Shown here: piece by piece, positions 7,380-14,929 of the stretch | Numbering within the stretch: position 1 is the first letter of the stretch | Layout of the letters: each line of letters begins with the position of its first letter | Assembly (NCBI RefSeq): GCF_005116465.1 | Contig: NZ_SWBM01000001.1 | Location: forward strand, 1,798,001 to 1,862,000 | Length of the DNA: 64,000 nucleotides | Direction: 5' to 3' | DNA from: Robertmurraya kyonggiensis | Lineage (GTDB): Bacteria > Bacillota > Bacilli > Bacillales > Cytobacillaceae | Translations under genes and position numbers: made by a program | Notes under the pieces: model-generated | What the model saw: only the letters and a program-made list of their open reading frames with translations | Databases searched by the model: none | Told to the model about the DNA's origin: nothing

Positions 7380-8900
7380 CTAGTTTAGGCTATATACCTT
7401 ATTATATTTATCATACAGGTAATCGACTAAATACTGTGCATTTAATCCTTCTCCAGTAACATCATGTAAAATCTCAAGCGGCTTTTTCATGGAACCAAAT
7501 TGATGAATCCTTTCCGTTAACCATTCTCTGATTGGTTGAAGGTCCCCTTCTTCTAACAATTGGTCGTAATTTGGCAGGTCCTTCAGCATCGTATTCTTGA
7601 ATTGTGCTGCATACATATAACCCAGTGCATAGGATGGGAAGTATCCGAAAGAACCACCTGACCAATGGACATCTTGAAGAACTCCATTCGCATCTGAATC
7701 AGGTCGAACACCTAAATATTGCTCGTATTTATCATTCCAAATTTGTGGAAGATCCTTCACTTCTATTTCATCATTAAATAAGCCTTTTTCAATTTCATAA
7801 CGAATAATGATATGCAATGGATACGTTAATTCATCCGCTTCAATACGAATCAATGAAGGCTTTGATTCGTTGATGGCACGGTAGTAGTCTTCTGCTGTAA
7901 CATCATTAAATTGACCTGTAGAATATGATTTTAAAAGCTCATAATTTTGTTTCCAGAACGAGTAGTTACGTCCTACAAAGTTCTCATAGAACAGCGATTG
8001 AGACTCGTGGATTCCCATTGATGTACCTGTGCATAATGGGGTTCCAATTAAATCCTTCGAAATATTTTGTTCATAAAGGGCATGTCCTCCTTCATGAATT
8101 GTACCGAACACAGCAACTCGGAAATCCTTCTCATCGTATTTAGTTGTCACGCGTACATCGCCAGGGTTAAGCCCGATAGCAAAAGGATGCACCGTCTCAT
8201 CTAAGCGACCCGCTTGGAAATCATAACCCATTTGTTTAAGAATTTCTAAGCTTAAGCCCTTCTGTTGCTCTTTCGGGAAATTTTCAAATAGGAAGCTTGT
8301 CTCCGGCTTAGCATTTGATTCGGAAATAGCCTTCACAAGTGGAACAATTTTTTCACGCAAATCCCCAAAAACATTATCCAAAATTTCAACTGTAATGCCA
8401 GGTTCATACATATCTAGAAGAGTATTATATTTATCTCCTTCGAAGCCCCAATATTGAATGAAACGCTTATTCGTTTCCACAAGCTGCTCTAAGTAAGGTC
8501 TAAACAATTCAAAATCAGAATTTTCCTTGGCTTCTTCCCATACACTTTCTGCCTTTGATTGAAGAATGACATATTCTTTATACTCTTTGGCTGGAATTTT
8601 CTTATTGCGATCGAATTCCTTTTTGCATTCTTCTACTGTTTTTCTTGTGATTTCTGAAATCACACCGCTAGCTTCATCACTTGATAGACTTTCGATATAT
8701 GTAGCCATTTCTTCAGATGTCGACATTTGAAATACCTCAGAAGATAAAACACCAATGACTTGGGAACGCTGCTCAACACTTTTCTTCGGTGCACCTGTAC
8801 GCAAATCCCAATAAACTAACGAAAGTGCTTCAGTATAAGCGCACATTTTTTTAACATATTCTAAAAAATCCTGCTCTATTTGCTTAATGTTTTCACTCAT
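7380..8900 (-). CDS. ypwA: Metallocarboxypeptidase, M32 family (YpwA-like)
   Basis: A 506-aa cytosolic zinc carboxypeptidase of the Taq family. The signature HEGGH lies near residue 268 (context GTIHEGGHALYEQN), with the third ligand region (IHESQSLFYEN) about 30 residues on. Length matches the family at about 500 aa. These enzymes remove C-terminal residues from peptides with broad specificity, except before proline. The B. subtilis orthologue YpwA lies near the same place relative to bpsA. AGGAGGATCC precedes the ATG. It is transcribed alone toward the oxidase terminator. Confidence 0.92.
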   Translation of the reverse strand: MSENIKQIEQDFLEYVKKMCAYTEALSLVYWDLRTGAPKKSVEQRSQVIGVLSSEVFQMSTSEEMATYIESLSSDEASGVISEITRKTVEECKKEFDRNKKIPAKEYKEYVILQSKAESVWEEAKENSDFELFRPYLEQLVETNKRFIQYWGFEGDKYNTLLDMYEPGITVEILDNVFGDLREKIVPLVKAISESNAKPETSFLFENFPKEQQKGLSLEILKQMGYDFQAGRLDETVHPFAIGLNPGDVRVTTKYDEKDFRVAVFGTIHEGGHALYEQNISKDLIGTPLCTGTSMGIHESQSLFYENFVGRNYSFWKQNYELLKSYSTGQFNDVTAEDYYRAINESKPSLIRIEADELTYPLHIIIRYEIEKGLFNDEIEVKDLPQIWNDKYEQYLGVRPDSDANGVLQDVHWSGGSFGYFPSYALGYMYAAQFKNTMLKDLPNYDQLLEEGDLQPIREWLTERIHQFGSMKKPLEILHDVTGEGLNAQYLVDYLYDKYNKVYSLN

Positions 8901-8984
8901 ATGGATCCTCCTAATCTACAATTCCTTTCCATTTTATCATATTTTTCAGAAAAGTTATCGGGAAAAGGAGGAAAAATTAGTAAA

Positions 8985-9020
8985 GCAAAAAACGTTATTC
9001 TATTAAATAACGTTTTTTGC
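8985..9020 (-). terminator. Terminator after the leftward DUF2249 gene
   Basis: Perfect 15-bp stem GCAAAAAACGTTATT / AATAACGTTTTTTGC with a short loop, just beyond the stop codon at 9033. Confidence 0.8.
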
Positions 9021-9032
9021 CTGAACACTGAA

Positions 9033-9269
9033 TTATTTTTTACCAATCGCAACCTTCCAGACTTCTGGACCTTCCTCAAGGTATTCCCAGCTAAACTGAT
9101 CTGGACGTTCCATCGTAAATTGATACCACAACGGCTTTGGATCATGGTCATTAATCAGTTGCATAAATTCTCCTGACTGAAGTTCATCAAAAGTCTTAAA
9201 AATAATCGGATGTTTTTCTCTCGGTGGAAAGTTTGGTGCAATGACCTGTGAAGTAAATTCTCTCATCAT
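9033..9269 (-). CDS. DUF2249 family protein (leftward arm)
   Basis: A 78-aa soluble protein. The core contains PREKHPIIFKTFDEL and a C-terminal EVWKVAIGKK strand, as in DUF2249 proteins. The domain is small, of the alpha/beta type, and its biochemical role is not established. The first of two adjacent ATGs is nine bases after AGGAG and was chosen as start. It is transcribed away from two further DUF2249 genes, sharing a 190-bp control region with paired Crp/Fnr boxes. This suggests the same anaerobic or nitrogen-oxide response. The family call is from pattern recognition. Confidence 0.75.
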   Translation of the reverse strand: MMREFTSQVIAPNFPPREKHPIIFKTFDELQSGEFMQLINDHDPKPLWYQFTMERPDQFSWEYLEEGPEVWKVAIGKK

Positions 9270-9312
9270 AAATACTCACTCCTATTTTTCTAGTTTGGGA
9301 AACTACACTCCA

Positions 9313-9355
9313 AGTATATGGGCTAGTGAGCGCGCAGATAGTGACACCTATCACA
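9313..9355 (-). promoter_or_regulatory. Crp/Fnr-type box and -10 for the leftward DUF2249 gene
   Basis: AGTGA-CACCTA-TCACA at 9340-9355 is centred at 9347.5. On the minus strand TATACT (complement of 9313-9318) begins 29.5 bp from that centre, placing the box near -41.5. The predicted start is near 9306, 37 bases before the ATG. Confidence 0.7.
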
Positions 9356-9383
9356 CTCTCCCTAAAAATCTTTTTCTTTCGTT

Positions 9384-9429
9384 TGTGATTCATATCACGA
9401 TTCCATTCATTGAAAATGATTATCATTGA
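9384..9429 (+). promoter_or_regulatory. Crp/Fnr-type box, -10 and Fur box for the rightward operon
   Basis: TGTGA-TTCATA-TCACG at 9384-9399 is centred at 9391.5, exactly 29.5 bp before TATCAT (9421-9426). The palindrome TGAAAATGATTATCATTGA (9411-9429) covers that -10 and matches 15 of 19 positions of the Fur consensus. Activation by a Crp/Fnr protein and repression by iron-loaded Fur are therefore both expected. Confidence 0.72.
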
Positions 9430-9458
9430 ATTATAGAAAAATAAAAGGAGTGACCTAT

Positions 9459-9701
9459 ATGGATAAAAGAATTGTTGAATTAGATGTACGCGAGGATTTA
9501 AAAAACAAAATCGAACCTTTTCAAAAGATTATGGAAGCAATAAAGAATTTGGGTGCTGGAGATGTATTTATTCTTCATGCTCCTTTTAAACCAGCTCCAC
9601 TTTTTACCGTATTAAAAGCAAAAGGTTTTGAACATGAAGTTGAAGAGATCGAAAAGAAACATTGGAAGGTAACCTTCACAAAAAAAGGTGATGCAAAATG
9701 A
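9459..9701 (+). CDS. DUF2249 family protein, first gene of the rightward operon
   Basis: An 80-aa soluble protein with a hydrophobic strand (DVREDL), a helix rich in Lys/Glu, and the block GDVFILHAPFKPAPLFTVLKAKG typical of DUF2249. An in-frame TTG at 9426 would extend it, but ATG 9459 sits eight bases behind AAAAGGAG and is the better start. Its stop overlaps the start of the next gene (ATGA), so the two are coupled. The function of this domain is not established. Context suggests a helper of a membrane heme or metal enzyme. Confidence 0.78.
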   Translation: MDKRIVELDVREDLKNKIEPFQKIMEAIKNLGAGDVFILHAPFKPAPLFTVLKAKGFEHEVEEIEKKHWKVTFTKKGDAK

Positions 9702-9904
9702 TTCTTGATAATCGAGGGCTGGAACCACCAAATCCAATGATGAGAACATTACAAGCATTAGAAAGGCTTGAAAAAGGGCATAGCTTGAAAATCATCAATG
9801 ACCGTAGACCGATGTTTCTATATGAGCAACTCGACGAATTAGGCTATAAGCACACCACGGAGCCAAATGAGGATGGTAGTTTTACAATCGAAATTACAAA
9901 GTAA
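9698..9904 (+). CDS. Second DUF2249 family protein of the operon
   Basis: A 68-aa protein opening LDNRGLEPPNPMMRTLQALE, then a helix and a C-terminal strand FTIEITK, the compact DUF2249 layout. It overlaps the preceding gene by four bases and ends just before the membrane-protein gene. Two related small proteins encoded back to back suggest a hetero-complex or paralogues with different partners. Leu/Gly-Leu-Glu-Pro-Pro near the N-terminus is shared with many members of this family. No catalytic residues can be proposed. Confidence 0.75.
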   Translation: MILDNRGLEPPNPMMRTLQALERLEKGHSLKIINDRRPMFLYEQLDELGYKHTTEPNEDGSFTIEITK

Positions 9905-9912
9905 GGAACGTG

Positions 9913-11163
9913 ATGTTCATGACACCACAAACAATGGGTAGTGAAACGAATATCAAGCTACCTTTTTCTTTTATCTTGTTTAGTATTCTAGCAATCATCG
10001 TTTCTCAACTTTTATTTCTTTTCCATGGAGAAGCACTGATAAATGGACAATTCCGCATTCCTGCAATTTGGTCTGCTGCCCATTTATTTATTCTTGGTTG
10101 GGCGCTCATGATTGCAATGGGAGCGATGTATCAGTTGGTTCCTGTCGCTTTCTTGACAGCTATCTGGAATGAAAAGTTTGGCTTTATCCAATTTGCCGTC
10201 ACGGGCTTAGGAGTTACATCATTTGCGATTACGTTGTATGTAGCTCCACACTTGGCCCTAATTCCAGGTCTACTCATGCTTCTTGGTATTTTGATGTTTT
10301 TATTCCAAATGGGCATGACTCTAAGAAAACAAACAAAGCCGAATATATTAACGCTTTTTGTCGGAACAGCTTTAATCTGTTTGTTTCTCACGATACTACT
10401 TGGGATCACCTTGGTTATCAGCATGAAAACAGGTTTTGCCGGTGAATTTTATCCTATCATCTTTAAAAGTCATTTATTATTAGGGACAGCCGGATGGTTC
10501 ACGTTATTAATCTTCGGATTTTCTTATAAAATGGCACCTATGTTTTCCCTTTCTCACGGTTATGAAATGAAGGTCGCTAAGTATGTATATGGCTCTTATG
10601 TTGCTGGCTTAGTCTTTATTATAGCTTCATTTTTCTTGAACCAAGGAAACTTGCAAAAAGTTGGCTTCCTTTTACTCTTAATCGGATTTAGCTGCTTTCT
10701 TTGGCATATTGTGACCATTATAAAAAAGAGAATTAAGAAAAAGCTTGATCGACCATTTAGCTTCGCTCTACTTGCAATCCTTTTTGGAGAAATTATTCAT
10801 CTCCTTGCATTTATCGCTGTGATGACGAATCATTTTTCAAGCTTGGTTGGTCCTTTGATGGTCGCTTGCTTGATGCTATGGATTGCCTTAAGTATTATCG
10901 GATATCTATATAAGATTGTTCCATTTTTATGGTGGACGCACAAATATTCAAAAATTATTGGTAAAGCTGACGTTCCTACGATGAAAGATATGATTAATGA
11001 AAAATTGGCCCTCCCTCTATTTATTGGGTTTATTCTTGGAATTGGAATTGTCGCGTTTGGACTTGTGTGGAAAGTGGGTCTTCTCTTTTACATCGGTCAG
11101 ATTACCGTAACGATTGCTTCAATTGTATTTGGAATGGCTATTCTTGCAGTGATGAAAAAATAG
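9913..11163 (+). CDS. Polytopic membrane protein, divergent heme-copper-oxidase-like / NnrS-like
   Basis: About 416 aa with 11-12 hydrophobic spans and almost no soluble domain. SAAHLFILGWALMIAMGAMYQLVPV (around residues 60-85) resembles the helix carrying a heme-ligand histidine in oxidase or NO-reductase subunit I and in NnrS. Further in-membrane histidines occur in KSHLLLGTAGW and GEIIHLLAF. The CuB motif HPxVY and the HH pair of real oxidases are missing, so it is unlikely to reduce oxygen in the usual way. It is co-transcribed with the DUF2249 and DUF59 genes. Possible roles are heme binding, NO handling or heme insertion; all are inference. The start could also be GTG 9910 or ATG 9919. 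Confidence 0.65.
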   Translation: MFMTPQTMGSETNIKLPFSFILFSILAIIVSQLLFLFHGEALINGQFRIPAIWSAAHLFILGWALMIAMGAMYQLVPVAFLTAIWNEKFGFIQFAVTGLGVTSFAITLYVAPHLALIPGLLMLLGILMFLFQMGMTLRKQTKPNILTLFVGTALICLFLTILLGITLVISMKTGFAGEFYPIIFKSHLLLGTAGWFTLLIFGFSYKMAPMFSLSHGYEMKVAKYVYGSYVAGLVFIIASFFLNQGNLQKVGFLLLLIGFSCFLWHIVTIIKKRIKKKLDRPFSFALLAILFGEIIHLLAFIAVMTNHFSSLVGPLMVACLMLWIALSIIGYLYKIVPFLWWTHKYSKIIGKADVPTMKDMINEKLALPLFIGFILGIGIVAFGLVWKVGLLFYIGQITVTIASIVFGMAILAVMKK

Positions 11164-11176
11164 GAGGTAGATCTTC

Positions 11177-11497
11177 ATGGACGTACAAAATCAAAGTGAA
11201 TTACTAGACAAAATTCGCAACAATTTAAAAAGAGTACTCGATCCTGAGCTTAACTTAAATGTCGTCGACTTAGGTTTAATTTATGATTTATCACTCGTGG
11301 AGGAAAGGGTTGCGAAGATTACGATGACCCTTACAACTCCTGGCTGCCCCTTACATGATAGTATTGTGAGTGGTGTGAAATACTGTGTCGAAGAAATGGA
11401 AGAAATCTACCGAGCGGAGGTCCAACTCGTCTGGGAGCCTGCATGGTCCCCTGACAAAATGACCGAAGATGGCTTGAGAGCATTGGGGAGATTATAA
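11177..11497 (+). CDS. DUF59/MIP18-family metal-sulfur cluster assembly protein
   Basis: A 106-aa protein of the SufT/PaaD/MIP18 group. The family core is clear: VLDPELNLNVVDLGLIYDL near residue 20 and the motif TTPGCPLHDS near 55, with its conserved Cys. These proteins help mature iron-sulfur or other metal centres. It follows the membrane protein by 13 bp behind a perfect AGGAGG and closes the operon before a terminator. Its presence implies that some product of this operon, or a partner elsewhere, carries a metal-sulfur cofactor; that link is inference. Confidence 0.88.
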   Translation: MDVQNQSELLDKIRNNLKRVLDPELNLNVVDLGLIYDLSLVEERVAKITMTLTTPGCPLHDSIVSGVKYCVEEMEEIYRAEVQLVWEPAWSPDKMTEDGLRALGRL

Positions 11498-11498
11498 G

Positions 11499-11528
11499 AA
11501 AAGAGACAGCCTATATGGCTGTCTCTTT
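11499..11528. terminator. Shared terminator between DUF59 gene and ypvA
   Basis: Stem AAGAGACAGCC / GGCTGTCTCTT with a 5-base loop. It ends the rightward operon and overlaps the 3' end of the convergent helicase gene. Confidence 0.82.
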
Positions 11529-13436
11529 AGGTTCCGTCGGTAACACTTTTTTAATCTTATCCAATACATTCGTATCCAAGTTATCTTCTAATAAAATATG
11601 AACAGTTCCTTTATCCTCATGTGTTCGAATTAAACGGCCAATTCCTTGTCTTAAACGAAGAATCATATAAGGCATATCTACTTCGTCAAACGGATGATTT
11701 GTACCTTCTCGCTTCGCTGTAAAGACAGGGTCATGTGGCGGGAACGGTAAATCAAAAATGATCACATTTTCTAAAGAGCTTCCTGGGATATCAAGACCTT
11801 CCCATAAATGAGTAGAGCAGAGAACAGATTCTTCCTCATTTTGAAACTTCGAAACTAGTGTGCTGATTTCAGCATCGCCCTCAAAATAAATCGGGAAGCT
11901 TGTTTGTCCCGAGGAATACTGCTTGAATTGCTTCATGTCTTCCTCGTTTGTAAATAAAACAAGTCCTCTACCGTTTGTACCCTTTAATGCATCTAATGTA
12001 TACTCCAGCTTTTGCTTGATAGCCCCTTGACCAAAAACAGGCATTTGAATGACCATATTTTCATCATAATCAAACGGTGATTCAACAGAAAATGATAGAA
12101 AGTCGTCAATCCCCAAGCTTTTCGCGATATATTGGAATGATTGGTTTTCAGACAGTGTCGCAGAAGAAAAGACAAATGGCTTCTTTTGAGAAAATACTTC
12201 TTCTCGCATAATATCTTCGACCATTCTCGGCATAATAACGAGCGTTCTTTCCTCATTTGTTTCTTCAAACCAAATAATGCCTTTTAACTCTTTTAAGAAA
12301 AGAGATAATGAATGTGTAATTTGCTCTAAATATTCTTCAACAATTTTTAAATCGTATTCGTTTATAACATACATTTCACTTTCAAAAACAAGTTCTTCTT
12401 CTAAAGAAAAAAGAAGCTGCTGAAGTTTTTTTCCTTGCTTCATTATTTCTGGAGTTTTGGTTAACATCTGTTTCTCAGAGTCTGATGCTTTCTCCGCCAC
12501 CCTTTCGATCATTTCAAAGAAACGTTCATTCTCCATGATCGTTTCGTCAATAATATGAAGCGTTTTTTCACGCACATTATTTTCCATTAATCTCGTGAGG
12601 AGTGTTTCTAATGTTAACTCTGATAATCTATAAGTTAATGCCTTCTGACTCGCAAATTCTAGAAGATGTCCTTCATCAAAGACAACGCAAGAGCTTTCCG
12701 GTAATAATGGTAGCTGCCCTTCTCGTTTTCTTGAATCCTTCGTCCAAACATGCTCCATATAAAAATCATGGGAACAAATAATCAAATCAGCAGCATTTCG
12801 ATAATAATCTCGGTGTAATGTTTGTCCACAACGATGTCTCATCTCACAAGTAAAGCAATCCTGTAATGGATCCCAACCAACCTGATTCCATTCCTCGTTC
12901 GTCAACCCGGGATAATCTCTGCGGTCTCCATAATGAGTGAAAGATTGCATGGAGGAATCACGATGTACAAAATCTGGCAGATCATCGTAAACTTCACTAA
13001 AAGGTTCACCATCATGTACAGCCTTATCCAATTTTTTTAAACAAAGATATTGATCTCTTGATTTCGCCAAGCGAACATCGATGTCCAAATTCAGTGCTTT
13101 TTCAAGACGGGCAATATCCCCTTCTTTTTTCACTAGCTGTTCAATCAAGGTTTCATCGGCACAGGCAATAATGGCTGGCCTATTCATATATCTTGCGTAG
13201 CAGATCGCATATAAAAGATAAACGATCGTTTTCCCTGTTCCAACTCCCGCTTCAGCAAAAATGACTTTCTTTTCTTTAAAAGCTTTTTCTAATTGAAAAG
13301 CCATGTAAATTTGTTCATCTCGGAGTTCAAATCCTGCCTCAGGCAAAATATCATAAAATACGTCTCCGATCCATTCACCCAATTTATCTATAAAGGTTTC
13401 TGTTTTTGAAACCGAAAATGGTAACCTTGTCTGCAT
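11511..13436 (-). CDS. ypvA: DinG/XPD-family DNA helicase YpvA
   Basis: A 641-aa superfamily 2 helicase. Walker A is GVGTGKT near residue 65; Walker B is VFDEGH. Four cysteines (one in QYLCLKKL, three in DCFTCEMRHRC) are spaced as in the iron-sulfur clamp of XPD/DinG helicases. The C-terminal half holds motifs V-VI, ending RLRQGIGRLIR. It probably unwinds DNA 5'-3' in repair. It lacks the exonuclease domain of the other DinG in this window. The start was moved to ATG 13436, six bases after GGAGG, rather than an upstream ATG at 13451. Confidence 0.9.
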   Translation of the reverse strand: MQTRLPFSVSKTETFIDKLGEWIGDVFYDILPEAGFELRDEQIYMAFQLEKAFKEKKVIFAEAGVGTGKTIVYLLYAICYARYMNRPAIIACADETLIEQLVKKEGDIARLEKALNLDIDVRLAKSRDQYLCLKKLDKAVHDGEPFSEVYDDLPDFVHRDSSMQSFTHYGDRRDYPGLTNEEWNQVGWDPLQDCFTCEMRHRCGQTLHRDYYRNAADLIICSHDFYMEHVWTKDSRKREGQLPLLPESSCVVFDEGHLLEFASQKALTYRLSELTLETLLTRLMENNVREKTLHIIDETIMENERFFEMIERVAEKASDSEKQMLTKTPEIMKQGKKLQQLLFSLEEELVFESEMYVINEYDLKIVEEYLEQITHSLSLFLKELKGIIWFEETNEERTLVIMPRMVEDIMREEVFSQKKPFVFSSATLSENQSFQYIAKSLGIDDFLSFSVESPFDYDENMVIQMPVFGQGAIKQKLEYTLDALKGTNGRGLVLFTNEEDMKQFKQYSSGQTSFPIYFEGDAEISTLVSKFQNEEESVLCSTHLWEGLDIPGSSLENVIIFDLPFPPHDPVFTAKREGTNHPFDEVDMPYMILRLRQGIGRLIRTHEDKGTVHILLEDNLDTNVLDKIKKVLPTEPKETAI

Positions 13437-13464
13437 GAAAATCCTCCACATATCAAAATAAAAG

Positions 13465-13498
13465 AAAAAGACTGGCTCTAAATCTTAAAGAGTCAGCC
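13465..13498 (-). terminator. Terminator between the 58-aa gene and ypvA
   Basis: Stem GACTGGCTCT / AGAGTCAGCC (with G-T pairs), followed on the minus strand by CTTTTTCTTTTATT. Confidence 0.75.
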
Positions 13499-13541
13499 TC
13501 TTGATTATATATGTTTGTTTTTAAAAAGTCATTGAAAGAAA

Positions 13542-13718
13542 TTAACCATTAATACGGGACATAGAATATGACAAAGCTCTCTTCAATTCTTCTTGCGCAC
13601 TCGTGAGCTTTTCCAACGCTAGATCATTTGTCAGATCTTCACTTTCATGTTGAAGAGCCTCGAGCGAATATGTAATGGCCCGTTCAATTGAATTAAAGTC
13701 AATTGTAGAATATCTCAT
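13542..13718 (-). CDS. 58-aa helical protein of unknown function
   Basis: A small, soluble, highly helical protein (SIERAITYSLEALQ, then EKLTSAQEELKRALSYSMSR) that could form a short coiled coil. ATG 13718 is seven bases behind GGAGG; another ATG at 13724 is too close to it. It has its own terminator. B. subtilis carries small y-genes near ypvA, but I cannot confirm an orthologue from memory. No function is suggested. Confidence 0.65.
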   Translation of the reverse strand: MRYSTIDFNSIERAITYSLEALQHESEDLTNDLALEKLTSAQEELKRALSYSMSRING

Positions 13719-13782
13719 TGTCATGCCTCCAGTAACATATTAATGACAATAGTATTCTATTCGATTTCAAGTAAATTTATAC

Positions 13783-14919
13783 CTATTTACGCGGTGGTCT
13801 CTTTCCCCAATATTGATAGTAATCCGTTCGAATAAAACCATTAAAGAGCTTTCGTTTCTTCGTCGCTGGTTTTCCATAGCAGGCTTCAAAATTTTCATTT
13901 GAAGTCAACATATAGACAGACCAAGTATCATATGGAGCAAATGCTTGTCCCATATCACGATACATTTTTTCTACTTCATCTTTATCGCCGAGACGCTCTC
14001 CATAAGGTGGATTACCGACAATGACACCATATTCCTTTGTCGTCGTGAAATCTTTTACTTGCATTTGTTTGAAAGATACTAAGTCTCCCAAACCTGCTTC
14101 GAACGCATTCTCACTCGCGATTTTGACCATTCTATGATCGACATCCGAACCTGTTATATCCAACGGTTGATCATACTTCGCCAAATCCTCAGCTTCCATT
14201 CGTCCCTCATCCCAAATTTTATCGGAAATCCATTCCCAAGCTTCTGACACAAACTCACGATTAAAGCCTGGAGCAATATTTTGCCCAATTAATGCCGCTT
14301 CAATTGGAATAGTACCCGAACCGCAAAAAGGATCAACAAATGGTCGATCAGGTGTCCAATTGGTTAATTGCACGAGTGCCGCTGCCAATGTTTCTTTAAT
14401 TGGCGCTTCCCCTTGACCTGCTCGGTATCCACGTCTATGTAACCCTGCTCCACTACAGTCAATCGTTAAAAGAGCCACGTCTTTTAGAATGGACACTTCA
14501 ATTTTAAAAAGTGGTCCATTTTCTTCAAACCAGCCTGTTTTCTTATATTGATTTCTTAATCTTTCAACGATCGCCTTTTTTACAATCGCCTGACAGTCGG
14601 AAACACTAAAAAGCTTTGATTTTACTGATTTTCCCGATACAGGGAATTCAGCATTTTCAGGTAAAAATTGCTCCCACGGCAAAGCTTTCGTTTTCTCAAA
14701 TAACTCATCAAAGGTAGTTGCCTTAAACTCTCCCACCTTAAGCTTGATTCGATCAGCTGTTCTAAGCCAAAGATTACTTCGAACAATCGCTAATTCGTCA
14801 CCGCGGAAATTGATTCTTCCATTCTCCACTTCACACTCATACCCTAAATCTTTTACTTCCTTTGCTACAATCGCTTCTAATCCCATTGCTGAAGTAGCTA
14901 TTAATTGATATTTAGACAT
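13783..14919 (-). CDS. ypsC: rRNA guanine-N2 methyltransferase-like protein (YpsC, THUMP-UPF0020)
   Basis: A 378-aa enzyme with an N-terminal THUMP RNA-binding region (to about residue 165) and a SAM-dependent methyltransferase domain. FVDPFCGSGTIPIEA near residue 195 is the SAM site, and NPPYGERL near residue 307 is the catalytic N-P-P-Y motif of N-methyltransferases. This architecture is shared with RlmL-type enzymes that make m2G in 23S rRNA. It lies next to rnpB and gpsB as in B. subtilis. The exact rRNA position is not predictable here. It begins ten bases after the end of the upstream GGDEF-EAL gene, so the two may be co-transcribed. Confidence 0.9.
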   Translation of the reverse strand: MSKYQLIATSAMGLEAIVAKEVKDLGYECEVENGRINFRGDELAIVRSNLWLRTADRIKLKVGEFKATTFDELFEKTKALPWEQFLPENAEFPVSGKSVKSKLFSVSDCQAIVKKAIVERLRNQYKKTGWFEENGPLFKIEVSILKDVALLTIDCSGAGLHRRGYRAGQGEAPIKETLAAALVQLTNWTPDRPFVDPFCGSGTIPIEAALIGQNIAPGFNREFVSEAWEWISDKIWDEGRMEAEDLAKYDQPLDITGSDVDHRMVKIASENAFEAGLGDLVSFKQMQVKDFTTTKEYGVIVGNPPYGERLGDKDEVEKMYRDMGQAFAPYDTWSVYMLTSNENFEACYGKPATKKRKLFNGFIRTDYYQYWGKRPPRK

Positions 14920-14929
14920 TTCTTCACCC

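Noticed and set aside
9426-9458. TTG-initiated extension of the first rightward DUF2249 gene
   Set aside because: It would start inside the Fur box and upstream of the predicted transcription start; ATG 9459 has a full AAAAGGAG site.
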